Source: Cladocopium goreaui
Lineage: Eukaryota > Sar > Dinophyceae > Suessiales > Symbiodiniaceae
Length of the DNA stretch: 64,000 nt
Reading direction: 5' to 3'
Assembly (NCBI GenBank): GCA_947184155.2
Contig: CAMXCT020000393.1
Span: 107,016-171,015, forward strand
Shown one piece after another: positions 1 to 14,700 of the stretch. The notes below the pieces were generated by a model, which saw only the letters and a list, made by a program, of their open reading frames with translations, was not told the origin of the DNA and made no database searches. The stretch's first letter is position 1. The number at the start of each line of letters is the position of its first letter. Made by a program: the position numbers and the translations under genes.

Positions 1-553
1 ACAACCACTGAGAGTTCGAGACTGGTGAATGGTGAACTTACTTCGGTTCCTTGGGGCAATATACTATTGTTGAAGACGACTGGTTGGGTATAAGTTACTT
101 TCTATTTTGTTGTCCTGGGTCTTGAACCGATATGGGAGCTGTAGCCAATAATGATGGTTCAGTCTGCTTAAGAGTACACAGGCTTCTTTGTTACTTTGGG
201 AATGTCTCATATCCTGCTAAAGAATTACATTTTAGCAGGGCATGAAAGATTGCCCATGTCTTTGGACATGGCTCACACTGTTTTTTTTCCACTTGGGGGT
301 GTGGCGTTGTTTGTTGTATGTCCTTTCCGTGATATTTGCTTAATGTTAGTAAACCAATAATACACCATCCATATTTTGATGACCACCCATGTATGGTAAA
401 TGTATGTAAATGTGCTGATGGTTTCCTATTGCTTTACTAACATTATTAACGTTCATTTTGTAAGATATACCCTTTAGTAATTTAACGCTTTGCCATGGAA
501 AATCACATTTTTGAAAGGTAAGTCATGCCTTTCATCCATTAATGGGCCAGCAG

Positions 554-634
554 CCAAGTCTCAGGACATTGCAGCCCACTGGTCCTTCAAGTGTGCTGTG
601 CAATTCTTCGCCCAGGCCAAGAGTTTTCTGGATG
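554..634 (+). CDS. Candidate exon, possibly upstream dynein AAA6
   Basis: After a CAG acceptor there is an open GC-rich stretch reading AKSQDIAAHWSFKCAVQFFA and onward to FLDG, ending at a possible GC donor (GATG|GCGTTT). The W-then-AVQFFAQA pattern is weakly reminiscent of the dynein segment around FFHAVVQERRKFGP, which would place it upstream of the exon at 5695. The match is loose and no phase-consistent link to that exon was found, so it could belong to another gene. Confidence 0.4.
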
Positions 635-2506
635 GCGTTTAGCTCCATACATTTAACATCATTTAATTTAACAATGGGAGCAATACTTGGGGGTAAAGTT
701 TTCAAGTTCTATATGGCTAACATGTCTAATATATAGTCTATAACCATGGTTCATGAGATTAAACCCAGAAGCTGAGACATCACCCCTATAAGATCCTATA
801 AGATTATATATAAGCCTAGGACATCCTATTCCGAACTATATAGTTATACAGTTTTATGAACACTTACTAGTGAAACTGCACGCCCAAGCATTCATGGCCA
901 TATCCAAGTTCTGAGAATCATCTTGCACACACCATTTTGTTGGGGGTTCCACCCTTGAGGGACCAAAGTTGTGCCCAACAAAAATGAAATCATCCTGCCA
1001 AATAAAGAGTCAATGCCGCTTCCAACAATGGATTTTTGTCCGCCTTTGACTCTAGTGCTGTGTGACAGCGGTAGAGACAACCAGCTACGCGGGAAATCAC
1101 GGGGTGATGCAAGATGAGAAGTGCCGGATCGAATGCATACGAATGCATCCGAATTAAGGTGGATACACTAGTGCCCATTTAATTTGTGTATCCACTACGG
1201 ACGGAATGGCATACTCATGTTTCTCTTTTTCCCATTGGGGTGACACAAATACCATGTAATCTTTGTTCACAGCAGGGCACTGGTGGCTAAAGATGCAGTA
1301 AATTTAACAGCGGGGACCCAAAAGCTGTTTCCAAGATCCTTCAGGTCTCCTGATTACGAGACCCACTGGTGGTGGCGAGTCCAATTAACAATACGATTCC
1401 AAGTAAAACTGTGCTGTGAAAGTTTAAACTCAGTTTCAGCATATTCCAGGTTTTGATCAACAAGATAGTATTGGCACTTGGCAGATTTTTTTCTAGGTTT
1501 CACTGGAAAGGGTAGTATGGTTTTTGCATATAATGCAAAGTCGATATGTGGTTCCAACATGGCCTGAATTCCACATTGGACCGATTGCAAGCATAGCGCC
1601 AATTTTCAGGGCAGGGGGCACATGCACAAAGAACAGGCCAACAACGGGATACGTTTGGCAAAGTCCATTATAGCAGGTTGAAACTTGACTGCCCTGGGGA
1701 CTCCAAGACCTTGGATGCCAGTGGCTTTTCCAAAGGTGGGGTTCCAATCAAGGAGAGCTTAAGCTAAGCAGAATCCACCTCATTATTTGCAATAGTTTGC
1801 CGCATGCCTTTCATAAATGGATCATCAATACTCTCCACCTCAGCATGAGCTTTAGTCTTAGTGGCCTCAATCATCCATGGAACCCATACCCTCTCCCACA
1901 AATCATGATGGTCTTGAATGTTGGGTGTGCTATCACAGTAATGACCATCACAAAGATACTCCAACATTGTTACGGCAACTTGACAATCAAATCAATCAAT
2001 GTAAGGGTGGACCCGATAGCAACGTCCCAACAAAGCACCCCATTTTGCAAACACTTCATCACGAACAATATGCACAACGATCAACACCTGGAACAGGGGA
2101 AGCGAAGATCTCTGTGTGTTCATTTTGAAAAGGCTGGCAGTTCACTGCAGCACCGGCTGAGATGCAACACATTTTCAAGTCTTGGTGGAACGGCAAAAAA
2201 AACAACAAAAAAAAAACGTGTTTGATAGCCACCTTATGGTATCTTATATCTATGATAATATTAAATATAATGTATGGGTACCTTATATATTCCATGATAG
2301 CTCCCTTATATACCATTCGTCGTCGTCCACGCACTCCTCCATGATTCCATGATCCAATTGTCCCGCCAGAAAAATGGTTCGTTGATTTGTTGAATACATA
2401 GCCCGGTGTTACCTCTATTTGACAAGCCACGATTCTAGTCAAATGATGTTGACCTCTTTACCCAAATCCATGGCTAAAGCACCATGATGCTTGTGGTTAA
2501 GTTGAT

Positions 2507-2726
2507 TACCCTCTGGTAAACGTTTACATAACTATGGAAAGTGACCATTGTTAATGGGTAAATCAACAAACTAAATGGCAATTTTCAACAGCAAACTGTT
2601 ACTGGTTGGTGGTTTGGAACATTTTTGATTTTCCATTTCATATATGGGATGTCATCCTTCCCATTGACAAACTCATATTTTTCAAGATGGTTAAAACCAC
2701 CAACCAGGTTAGTTTACCAGAGGGTA
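2507..2726. mobile_element. Family A element with a family B element nested inside
   Basis: The outer element runs from TACCCTCTGGTAAA (2507) to TTTACCAGAGGGTA (2726). It is interrupted at 2602-2707 by a complete family B element (CTGGTTGGTGG...CCACCAACCAG). GTTA is present on both sides of the inner element (2598-2601 and 2708-2711). Removing the inner element and one GTTA restores an ordinary family A copy. Confidence 0.88.
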
Positions 2727-3014
2727 TATACTGTAACTCATCTTTTCATCATCCCAAGCGTTCTACGGTCGACTTTTTGCTGAACACCACCCTTGGTGGC
2801 GAAAAAAGTGCAGGAGACCCATTCACAGGAGCTGATTTCCCATCCTCCCTGGGCAGCTTGGACTCCACCAGCTCCTGGCCTTTCCCAATGTTGGCAACAA
2901 TAAGGGGGTTTCCTAAAATAGTGGCAAAATGGATGGTTTATAGTGAAAAGTCCCATTAAAATGGATGAGAACTGGGGGTACCACCATTGTAGGAAATATC
3001 ATCCCCCGCTAATG

Positions 3015-3545
3015 TACCTTTATACAATGAGTTTGTGGTCGTTTATGGAATGCAGTTTTGGGTATCATTCTATAAACCCAAATTTGGGGGGAATCGATCG
3101 GACCGGCTGGAACAAGCAAGTACATGAACCCTCCCTACTCATTCTATAAAACCAAGGTTTTGCAACCCTTTAACTCATTCCATAAAAGCCAAAATGCTCC
3201 AAAAAATGGATGTTAAATCGAAGTTAACCATCCTGGTAGATGCATTCCATAAATCCCATGGAGTGTCATGTTTGATTCGAGTAACAGACTTGTTTCGAAA
3301 TGTTTGGACCAAACATGCACTTGAAATAGCATTCTATAAACCGACATGTCCTGCTGGCTTTCCTCCTGTTTTTTTTTACTTGTAACTAGCCAATTCATTC
3401 TATAAAGTTATTTTTTGGTGTTTTTAACCATCGAAATCTCAGATCCTTAAACTTGCCCGACCATTCCATAAATATGCCTCAGATTCATTCTATAAAAAAA
3501 GGCACCCTCAGAATCATTTTATAAACCAACATGTTTATAGAATGC
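3015..3545. repeat. Dispersed CATTCTATAAA motif cluster
   Basis: About ten copies of CATTCTATAAAC or CATTCCATAAA lie within 530 bases at irregular spacing. Inverted copies (GTTTATGGAATGCAG, GTTTATAGAATGCAG) stand at the two ends. No coding signal is present. Confidence 0.7.
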
Positions 3546-5563
3546 AGTCAGCCACAGTGTAGGGCACATTCACGGAGGATGAAATATCCATACGAACATT
3601 ATGAACATAAGAGGGACACATCATCAAACTCCCTGGACACGTTTGAGATAAAGAACCTTAAATGATGATAGCTTGCCATGTGATGGGTAAACTGCTAAAC
3701 CCTGCTTTGTCAGGTCTTAGTGGCTTTGACCGTTGACCAACCAGAAAATGGTGAACTGCGATAGACGTATGTATCAAAATTTAACGATTCTGCTAAGCAG
3801 ACGTTTGCCAGAAAGTATTTGGTGATAAAACGTTCACAGAAACAGCGATGAAACAACTAATGTTTTACATGATTCAACCAATGAAACAATGGTAAATCCT
3901 TGGTGAAATGGAGTGGGCTTGGGTTATTTGTTAAGACCGTGATTTACATTTATGTACGAAGCGGAAAACTATGACACCCAGCCAAACACTAGTTCTTTGA
4001 GATGGGAAATCCACTATCGATTTAGGGTTTCGGAGATGTTCCAGTGCCATGTTCGACCGTTTTTTCGGTGACCGATTGAAAAGTCATGAAAGGTGACCAG
4101 GCCAAAGTGCCATCAAAACCATTGTTTTAATTCATGAGGTATTCCGTTGCCAAATATACTGGCTACATCTGGCTACCTTGATTTCAGGTTTCGAAACAAT
4201 GGCGATTTCTTCATAGAATATGTTCTTTTCCACAATGTGACGAACTCCAAAAAATGATAGGCAAGGCATCGACAATTGTGAATTTCCACAAAGTTTTTCC
4301 TATTGAGATGGCCTTAGGTCATTGATTTCCAGATGATGTCCGGACTTGAAAAGCCGACCAAAAAAGGACCCAAGTCTCAAGAAAACCAAAGCCCGTGCCT
4401 CTAAAAAAAATACTGTAGGTGTTAAACAATTATTATATATATATATATACACATGCAATTCATGATCACTATATAAGACTATACGTGTATATATATATAT
4501 ATGTGTATATATATATTAAGCCATCATGATCCATTAACAATATCTGTTCACCATGTTCCATGAATATCTAAGGATCCAAAATTCAATAGTCATATTAGAG
4601 TCATATGTTTTTTTTAAATATAAATCGTAATCATATTCCAGTATGATGTTGGCCAAAATCTGTGGTCTCCTAGGAAGCTATGATGCATTGGATTCGGTTC
4701 CTTGGCACATGGCACGGCACAGCACGGCACCGGCAGCATGGGGATATGAAAAAACCAACCATGGATTCATCCCGGAAACCCAGGTTGACATTAAACACCT
4801 TCTAGAATCCATGGTTTAGTAGTGGATTTCCGCATACTCGGGATCAGTTTGGAGGTTGTTTAATATCAGGGGGATGGGATTTTATGTTTTTTTGGAGAAG
4901 ATTGCAAGATAGCAAACCAACAACGCCTGTCGCAACCCATGATAAGATTAACAGGATCTAATGAAGCAACACTAACCAAAGGAAATCGGGAGTCTTCGGA
5001 TAGACATAGGCACACCACAACCTCAAGCCAGCACGTGTCACGCCCTCACTGAGAGGCTGAGGCTGGACCATGGGTAGAAGAACGATAAATCTTGAATGGA
5101 TATCCATCTGCGGATGTAGACTGTAACAAATACACAACAATCCAGTACCGCTGCAAAATCTTGATTTGCACAAATGATATAATGATGATTGAGTAAATTA
5201 TTTTACACTCATAGCACATATATATATATATAATATGTATGTATATATATATGGGTAGGAAAATGGTACAATAAATACTCTACATAAGTATGGTGTAAAA
5301 AAATGATAGATACACATTATAAACGCATTATCATACATATATCTAGATGAGGGTGTCAAATATGATCAACTATGAAATGTATCAAAAATTGGGTTAATGC
5401 CTCAAAACATAGTTTATGCATCATTTTTATTGGATGAGGGTGTCAAATATGACCAAACATGTCTGTATCAAAAATGTAGTATAATAAAGGCTATAAGCAG
5501 TGCCATCCAGGAATTCACACATATTTGATACACATTTGCCACCATTTTTGATATCAAACATAT

Positions 5564-5636
5564 GGAGGTTTCCTAAAAAGGGGGGTACCTCGTACCAGTC
5601 ATCCATGATTTTCGGAGTTTCCAGTATAAACCATCC
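5564..5636. mobile_element. Family C inverted-repeat element
   Basis: GGAGGTTTCCTAAAAAGGGG to GAGTTTCCAGTATAAACCAT, a diverged copy of the family with GGAGGTTTCC/GGAAACCTCC ends. It lies 59 bases before the dynein exon at 5695. Confidence 0.55.
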
Positions 5637-5694
5637 AGCGAGCTTGGCACCCCGCCATGGCTTCCCCCCTTTTTGGGTCCTATCGCCACTCGAG

Positions 5695-5786
5695 GACCAA
5701 GACGCATGGCGGACATCTGGGTGACCCTTGGCACCGGCAGCGGCTCTTCGCCTTGATCGAACGCTTCCTGGGGCCGCGGCTTGGCA
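5695..5786 (+). CDS. Dynein exon with GGxxxDxWxRxR motif
   Basis: The frame reads THGGHLGDPWHRQRLF followed by ALIERFLGPRL. This corresponds to the segment at the AAA6/C-terminal junction (GGRVTDDWDRRLL...FF.P). The acceptor is CTCGAG|G. Keeping phase with the exon at 6486 requires a GC donor (GGCA|GCGAAA). The exon is much more GC-rich than the flanking DNA. Confidence 0.75.
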
Positions 5787-8700
5787 GCGAAAAGGGGGAT
5801 TTAACCAACGAACATGGTGATTTAATCAAGAAACATGTGGATTTCATGAGATTTTAGAGGCTTCCCTTACAAAATATTGGTCAATCACCAGTTTTCCTAT
5901 TAAAATGGGGGGGGATGTTGAGGTATACCGTATACCCCATTTTCAGACAGACTGTAGGGATACCTACATACTAGCCAGTATATATATATATAGTATCTCA
6001 GCGGGAATCTATATTTCTATATATATATATATACAACAATTGTTGTTTTAATCTTAGATACGTAAACATGTTGGAATTTGGTTTCATTATGTCAATGCTA
6101 ATAGTTTACAAGAGATCAGAAGACATACACTAGCACAATCGATTAAACATCGCATGATTCATTGGATTGGTTTAAGGAATTGTTTACAGGAAACCCTAAT
6201 TTTTAATCGCAAAACCCATGGTTTCCTGAAGATGTTCCTCTTAAATATTCTCTATATTAATGAATGATTTGCTGAATTTCGAGGACTGAGTCTATCTACC
6301 TGAAAACAGACGTGGGAATATTTTTCCAGAACGAGGAAAGCATGTTGACAATGGTTGATTCATGCCAAACTCCACATTGATAAACATGATTTTTGATGAT
6401 ATACTTGGGCAAAATTGGTCGCTTACTTCGTTTAGTATTGCTCACAAATGGAATAACAATGTTTTCTGCTAAGGATTTCTTACAGACAGTGCTACTGAGT
6501 ACATCCGCACTGGTCAGCTCCTTTCCAGGTCTTCCGAGAGCCTCAGAAACGCCTTGAGAGACGAATGCTTCGAGGACGACGAGGTCAGGAGGGCGAGGGA
6601 CCAGGTGGGTTGTGGATCAGAGGCAAGTGGGGTCGTAACCCAGGTGTTTTCCTAAATTGGGGTATCCCTATACTATATTAAATAAATCTATAAATGTTGA
6701 TCGTATGTTAATCTTGGATGCGTTCGGGGGTACCCCACTTTCTGAACTGGAACCGAAATTGTACCATTTATATCCACTGATATCATTAAGCCATAGAGTA
6801 CTTCAAGAGCCCTGGCTATTCACCAGTTCCTAATCTTTCACCTGCAAGATCGTGGTGTGTGAAATGGGATGACCCCAGGAAGAAGCAGCAAAAATACCGC
6901 AGATTTCATTGCAACCTGTCGCTACCAGCAGATTGGCGAAGCATCATGCTATATCCCTGGATCCCTGTATCTGTTTGGCTGCTATGTCATTCTAAGTGGT
7001 TAAATGCCAATTTGCGCTGGATCAATCTCAGGGTAACTTTCAATGCTCGAAGCCTGTTTTTGATACTTCACTAGTGCTCCAAATACCATCTGAGAAAGCG
7101 TTTTGAAACCTTAAATACGTTGTGTCAGAAGGTGTTTTTTTGGGTTTTGGTGGTTAAATCATGTTAAATCCTAACTTTCGACCATATCAAATCCATTAAA
7201 CCATGTAATTGTTCAGTGTGAAATCCCCAACTTTGACAGCTTTTCTCGCTTCAGCTCGATCCCATACCAGGAGATGTCTGAGCTGCAGCTCCAACGCGCG
7301 AGACGCTCGGTGGTTAGATCCACTCCCTTGGTTATGATATAAATGACGATGGTAAGTGATGGTAAGTTGGTTGGTGGTTTGGAACATGATTATTTATTTT
7401 CCCATCATATTGGGAATGTCATAATCCCATTTGACTATATCATATTTTTCACAGGGGTAGGTCAACCACCAACCAGATGATGATGGTAAGTGTATGTACC
7501 CTCTGGTAATTTGTTACATAGCTACCCATCAAACATGGTGATTTTCCATAGTTATGTTTGTTTACCAGAGGGTAATTGTTGGATTTAAGCACTGGCAGTA
7601 AGTGTATGTGGCAAGACCAATTAGTTTATGGTAAGTCTATGGTATGATGATGGTAATGTTGGATTTAAGGTGATTACAACTTATAACTAAAATCAACCAA
7701 CCATATCTAAGTCTGACCAGACTTATATAGAGTGATTTGGAGATCCAACCTTGGATTGGGTACTTGAATCCGATAGTTTTTTTGAGATAAAATGGAATAT
7801 AGCCGGCTATCAAAGATTGACCATCTTGGGATATGGGTGTCTATATGTTAAGTTACATGGTTATTTCTCCTCATCCAGCTACACCAGAACGGGACAATGG
7901 GAGCATGATGATGTTTCAGACTCGCTTCGGGGGCTAGTCTCAGACAATCTCATAACTTGGGTTATATATATATAACAACAAATACTGGTTGGTGGTTTGG
8001 AACATTTTTATTTTTCCCATCATATTGAGAATGTCATCATCCCAACTGACGAACTCCATCATTTTTCAGAGGGGTAGGTCAACCACCAACCAGTTGAGTA
8101 TCCCAAGGTGGGATTTACTGGAGAGCCCATCCGTAGTTATCCATTGGATAAACCGTTCATATTGGATGGTTTGGATGGCTTTGATGGCTTGGATGGCTTG
8201 CTCTCCGCTATTTGAAGAAATGGAACATCCACCATGTGTAGATCATATGTCTTGGTTTTCTTCGTGGATTTCCACATGTATGTTTAAGTTTACTAGACGC
8301 GATATTTTATAGGAACCGCCCCAAAATGTTTTGGCAATGACATGCAATGACAATCACTTTGGCAGATACTATTGTATTTGATTCAAGAGAGGCGAATATG
8401 GCCTGCAAAAGGTGCTTGATAGGTGAGATGTGGTTAACATACACAGAGTAACATATTTACACACGCACAATACTAGTCCTGTACTGTTTTGGACGGGGGG
8501 AATGAATGGTCGCAATGATGATCTTGGCGCAGGGAGCTACATCAGCTGGTTGGTTTTCCCACATGAGACCTCTTCCAATTGCTGGACCTGTCTTGCACCA
8601 AAGGCCCCAAAGCTTACCGTAGTTTGGGTGACAGCTTGGCTGTTTTGAAGTTTGATGCAGTTCGGATTTCGGATGATTTTGCGGGAACTCAAGACGCGTT

Positions 8701-11700
8701 CTTCATGAAGTGGTCAGGTCAGCAAGGTTTTAGCACCATTCGCCGGCACAGAAATGACATCTCCATTTCTCTTTGTATCTCTTGGTAGTAAATGAAATTG
8801 GTCTTGTCAACCAAAAATAGGATGCCACAAAAATCAATGGTTCATCCCCAGATTCCCTTGAAGCAGTCATTTTGGGCTGTATACGTGTCTATAGCCTATG
8901 TTCAACGATTTCCCCGAACTCAGGAAGTTTACGTCAGTACCTGGACTTTCACTTGCCGCATGATGAGAGCCACCCGTTGCTGGGAAAGGAGGTGGGAGCA
9001 GAAAGCTGGAGCAGTCTGAGGTGTATAGACTTACAGCGCGCTGTGTATATGCTTGCCGGGTATCTAGGAATCGCAGAGCATGTGTCCTGTGCGTGGGTCA
9101 TTGTTCAGCCATGGTTGTAGGATAGTACAGACAGGTGTATGTAACAACGACATATGCTGTCAGATATGATACTCTGTGGATCATTGATATACATGGATCC
9201 AAACACTTTCTTTCAAGGTTTGGCTGGCCACCAAAATCATATCCCAAACACTTCCTGAGGAGGTATTTGAATCCATACAGGGTGGTGGCCCCCAGTAATG
9301 TGTGTTGATTTATAAACTATAAACCAAATGAACTATGGATATATCCAGTATAGCCCCACCGTTAGTTGACTTGGTTTATTGCCACACTTGACTAGCATTA
9401 TATTATATATATACAGTAATTGCAATCACCACAATCCATACAGCCCTGTAGTTAACCCAGGTATAAACCAACCTAACTCACTATTCGGCACCACCAAAAG
9501 TATATGATATAAAGCTGTCCATATCTATATATACCTGTGATAGGTCCTTCTTTTTGTGGGTTACCCTCTGGTAATTGAACACAGCTATGGAAAATAACCC
9601 ATGTGTAGATTTATGATGATATACCGTACCTATCAAAAATAGTGCTTGTTCAATAACTATGTTAGTCATTACCAGAGGGATCCAGAGGGTAAATCACTGT
9701 CTTTCTCTCAATGTTTGATGCTTGAATCCAATTGTTAACTCTGTTACGTTTACCAGTGTTTGGGGAGCGGTTCGGAGCTACGAATAGAGTTTCCCAAGCA
9801 CAAAAGCTATGTTCACTGCAAATACACACCAACAAATGGGTTAGTAGTGCTTATATATGGTTATATGTGGTTAGTAATGGCTAATCATGATAATAGATGG
9901 TGCAGTGAACTATAGTCATGTTTGTTGTTTTATGATCCCCATGAATTATGATATTGAGAACCCTGGCTGTCATAAACCTACCATGACCGGGGATGGTGTC
10001 TGTCACCCATAAAAAAATGGTGATGTTGTGGATGGTTTATGTTTGTGTTTACCACATTAATTAGCTATTTGAATATTAACAATCAACAATCAGATAATAT
10101 ATCTATGTATACACCATGATTATCCACAATTAACCATTTGAACCTATTATATCCAATGATTATTAACCATTCACTATGATATATATATATATATATAAAC
10201 AATATCAGATTTTATATAAGCACTACTAACCATCTTGAACTGTTGATATCTATTATCATGATTAGCCATTACTAACCACATATAACCATATATAACAATA
10301 CAATGGCCATATATAATCATATAGAACCATCAGTAACCATTATTAAGCATCATTTATCGTGGACTATTAGCCTTCTATAAACCAGATATTATATAACCAT
10401 TACAAAGCTGGTTGGTGTTTTCTAGCTTTATTTTTTCCATATATTCGGAATGTCATCATCCCAAGTGACGAACTCCATCATTTTTCAGAGGGGTTGGCCA
10501 ACCACCAACCAGTTATGATTGGCTTTACCCTCCAGTAAATTAACATAGACCCTGAAAATCATCCATATTTTTAATGGACACTAGTCTTCCAATCCCTATC
10601 TGCCAGGGTCTATGTTTATTTACCCGAGGGTACCTACCAACCAGCTGCGGCCAGGCAGCTGCGCGTTGTGTGGAGGCATTACCGCCTGCACCGGCGGAGC
10701 TCTTTGGACTCCATGCGCGAGAGGCGACGGTTGGACAACGGTTGGACGGACGTCGTTTCCATCGTATCGAAAAATAGCTGCACTTATGGCCATTTAGTTA
10801 TAAATGGAATTTTACATTCCATAAAGGTAAAGGGCCACAACTGTGGATGGTTTATGGAAAATTGTATCTAGAAATGGATGATAACTGGGGGTACCCACAG
10901 TTTAGGATACCCCAAATGGTTGGGAATCTTCGATTTTGTTGGTTCTTTATCTGCCTGTTTTGGAAGAAATTGGGGGAATAAAGCATCCAAGATATCAGAA
11001 ACTCAATCGGTTGCAATACATGGGTACTTATCAACTAAGTAAAAAAAAAACAAATGCAGGGTAGAAAACACAGGTTGTACACAGGGAATGATCTACAAAT
11101 GGTTTGATTTTGAATATCTTAGTACTTTGAGAAACAAAAAACATGTGTATATACATATTATATTCTACATTAACATACAGTACATATGTTGATATTTTTT
11201 TTGCGGGCCAAGCTAAAATAAAATTAGGCAATGTTAGTGCATTGTTTAATTCAAACATGCTATGAACTGCTTGATTTGAAAGATCATCATGCAGGCATCG
11301 CCCTCCCCTGGGCGCGGGAGTTACTTTGAGAATAGAGTTTGGTAATCCCTTCCTCCTAATACTAAACGTCCCCCCCTAATAATGAACACTGCAGGTAGTT
11401 NNNNNNNNNNNNNNNNNNNNNNNNNNNNNNNNNNNNNNNNNNNNNNNNNNNNNNNNNNNNNNNNNNNNNNNNNNNNNNNNNNNNNNNNNNNNNNNNNNNN
11501 CACAAAACACGAGTTGATCCTGTTCCATCCCAAGGTTATCTCTCCGTTCAAACTCTGCACAACATCCAGAATTATTCAAAATTCATCCTCAACTATCCAC
11601 AAGTACACATACAGGTCTAGAGGTCCATCGATTCCATAGATCTATATAATTCCATATGATATACATGATTATACATCTACAATTGTGTATATATATATGC

Positions 11701-14700
11701 TATGATAATTGCAATTGCACAGTAATTAGTATATGCATAACCAATATACAATTACATAGCTCCATGCTGAACATCCCCATTTATCAAGAAACGGTGTCAG
11801 GTGTTGGAGCGCATTGAAGAGGAGGAAGACGTCCAGGTCTGGAAAAGCTTGGGATTTTCAGGCCGTGTTTCTGACCCTCTGGTTGTTTTAATTTATTTGA
11901 CATATTATATAGCTATGGGAAATCAGCATTTTTCATGGCTGGGGGTTGGTTTATATATATATATATTATATTTATAAATCTTTCGTTATTTTTTCAGATT
12001 TTGAACATCAATCTAGTGTTGGACGCTATATCCCCAATAGTTGGGTGATGTGAGGAATTAGGACATTTACCTGATGGGTTTCATAATATTTTGATCATCA
12101 TTTTTTTTCAGCCTAAATGGTGGCCAGGACCGGCCTGCCACGGGCTTGTACTGTGTGGGCATCTTTCTCTACGGCGCTGGCTGGGATCGCAGGAAGTCTA
12201 TCATGGTCTCGTGGCAGATCTCGGGAATTGATTCTAGTGATTTTTGTTGTGGGATTGTTCATTGGATATTCTTATTATGTGTGTATATATATATATATAT
12301 ATATTCATGGGGTGAAGCTGAGATATTAATATAGGATAAATGGATATAAATGGGATATACATGGGATGTTAATGGGGTAGAAGTAGAAATTGCATTTAGT
12401 GGTCATTAATATGATATATAAATGGGATATGAATGAGATTTGTGATGGTAAGTTACTGGGATACTAGTGGGATATCAATTAAGCCGATCAGTGGCAATGG
12501 AGGGTTGAACCAATATCTGGGATGTAGGGAAGAGCATGGGATAGTGATCCTCAAGATGGGAAAATTGCTTATATTCTGGAATATGTAACCACCATGAAGC
12601 AACAATAATCAGGGTATAACCGGATATTTTTTTGGGATATCATGGGATGTTTAACCAACAATATGTTTTGGAATTTGTGTGGCATTGTCTTGACATGTTG
12701 AAATCGGCAAAGCGGCTTAGCAGCCCCATTATAATCCAAGATTATGATTTTATGAGGGAAAACCATGTTCAGACACACCCCACGGTAGCATGTTTGATTG
12801 GAGACTGACCAGCAATGATCATCAAAGGAGATTTGAAACAGCCATGAATGCGGAGACAACTGATACAGCCATGAATGGATTGGCTGGGTATAAAATCGAA
12901 AATCTACAGCACATATAAGGTTTTGTTTTTTCACAAAAAAATAAAAAACAATATTATTAACCAAATATCCAGGTGTTTACCGTGATGTTTTGCGTGTTCC
13001 AATGATTCCTGGGATGATCAGCATCCTTTCCCGGAATCTTTCCCATTGCTTTATGGACTCATCACTGGAGAGGTCCGACCTAGGATGAACCTCTATTTCT
13101 AGGCGATTTCCCAATGCTCAATGGCAAGGGTTGAATGTACTGGAGGGTAAATTATCCATTCTTTGAGAACTGAGTATGAACAGATCCTTCACTAAAGCAG
13201 GCCTTTAGAGATGCGAGAACGTTGAGTGTGTGCTATATAGTGGTGTCTTTTTACACTCTCATAAGCTTTGGTGGAGCCTCATAAATGAATTTGGGAAGCT
13301 AAGATATAGTCCATTTCCAAAAATATCAAATACCCGCTTATAAACCCTGGTTTAGTCCTGGATCCTATTTATTTTGGGTCCCTTATATACTGGGAGGGGT
13401 TTATTTCTGTTGATATCTTTCTTGCTGGCGGACCCTTAAAAAGTCTTGGCCGCCAGGCTGACTGCCGTCCCGATGAGTTGTTCTATCGCATGCCTGTGAT
13501 TCACTTCATCCCCACTGCGGACCGTGGTCAAAGGGTGGGTCGTTTACGGCGGTCGATGGGGCAGCCGTTGCCCAGTTTGAGTGGCGAAAAGTCGTGGCAA
13601 TCCATTGCACTGTTTCCGAAAAAATTGATCTCCTTCCGCCCCCATCATTATCCATTATCAACCTTTATGCAACCAGCAAAGCAAAGAGGTTCAGTATAAT
13701 TGAATATCAGAATTTCTTAAGATGGTTTAAGAGAAAGGGATAGAAAAGGGTTTCTTCTTCATGTTGATTTTATCCATGTCTTTTCTCTGGAGATCCGTCA
13801 GGATTTCAAGCCGAACCTGGAGAAGACCTATGCTGTTCCTTTCTATCAGGCAGGGTTGGAGAGGTGACAGAAATTTGCCGATGGAATGACTTGGATGAAT
13901 TGAAGTGTTCAGGGTTTCTTTGAGATTTTTTGGAAGAAAAACATAAGAAAATCATGAAACAGTATGCCTGGTATATTTACCAAAATCGAACCATATCAAG
14001 TAGATTATCACGTAATTACATACATATTCGTATTACATACATATTTGATAGTTACCAAGGAAATCATGGAGTTTTCCTTTGATGTCGTTTCCTTTTTCCT
14101 CCAAAGTTGCCCTCCAACAACGATGACGTTACATGGCCTCTTCAGAGGCGGAGCGTCAAAGCCACATGACCACAGACGGCGAAGACGGCAACTATATCAC
14201 AGAGGTGGCGGGGTAACATCCGTGGGTAACATCCGTGGGCTCTATGAATGGTTAATAATGCTTAATAATCCACTATAAATGATGCTTCATAGTGGATTAT
14301 CCAAATGGATGTACTTGGAGGATCATCCCACTTACTGTAGATCTGGTTCGTAAGTGGTTTTCAGGTCTACACCTTGTGAACGTAAGTCTCCATTTCGTGG
14401 ATTATCCCATTTCTGGTTGGTGGTTTGGAACGTTTTTATTTTTCCATATATATATTGGGAATGTCATCATCCCAATTGACACAATTGACTTTCATATTTT
14501 TTTCAGAGGGGTAGGTATACCACCAACCAGATTTATATCCAATATGATGAAACAGTTATATTGATGAAAATGGTTTTGGTATATCTATTATATCCAATGG
14601 TTATATCCAATATATATATATATATATCATGTATAAATGGGTGAACAAACCCCACCAGTTTTTTTTTTTTTTCGTGGGATGATCCCCCAGGGATATCTCA

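Noticed and set aside
14106-14168. Apparent dynein C-terminus after a good acceptor (LPSNNDDVTWPL, then a stop)
   Set aside because: It looks like the LPSxxxxxxW ending, but the exon at 15394 gives a fuller match (W, RSVAL, YCEL) and better phase. Kept only as a coincidence or decayed exon.
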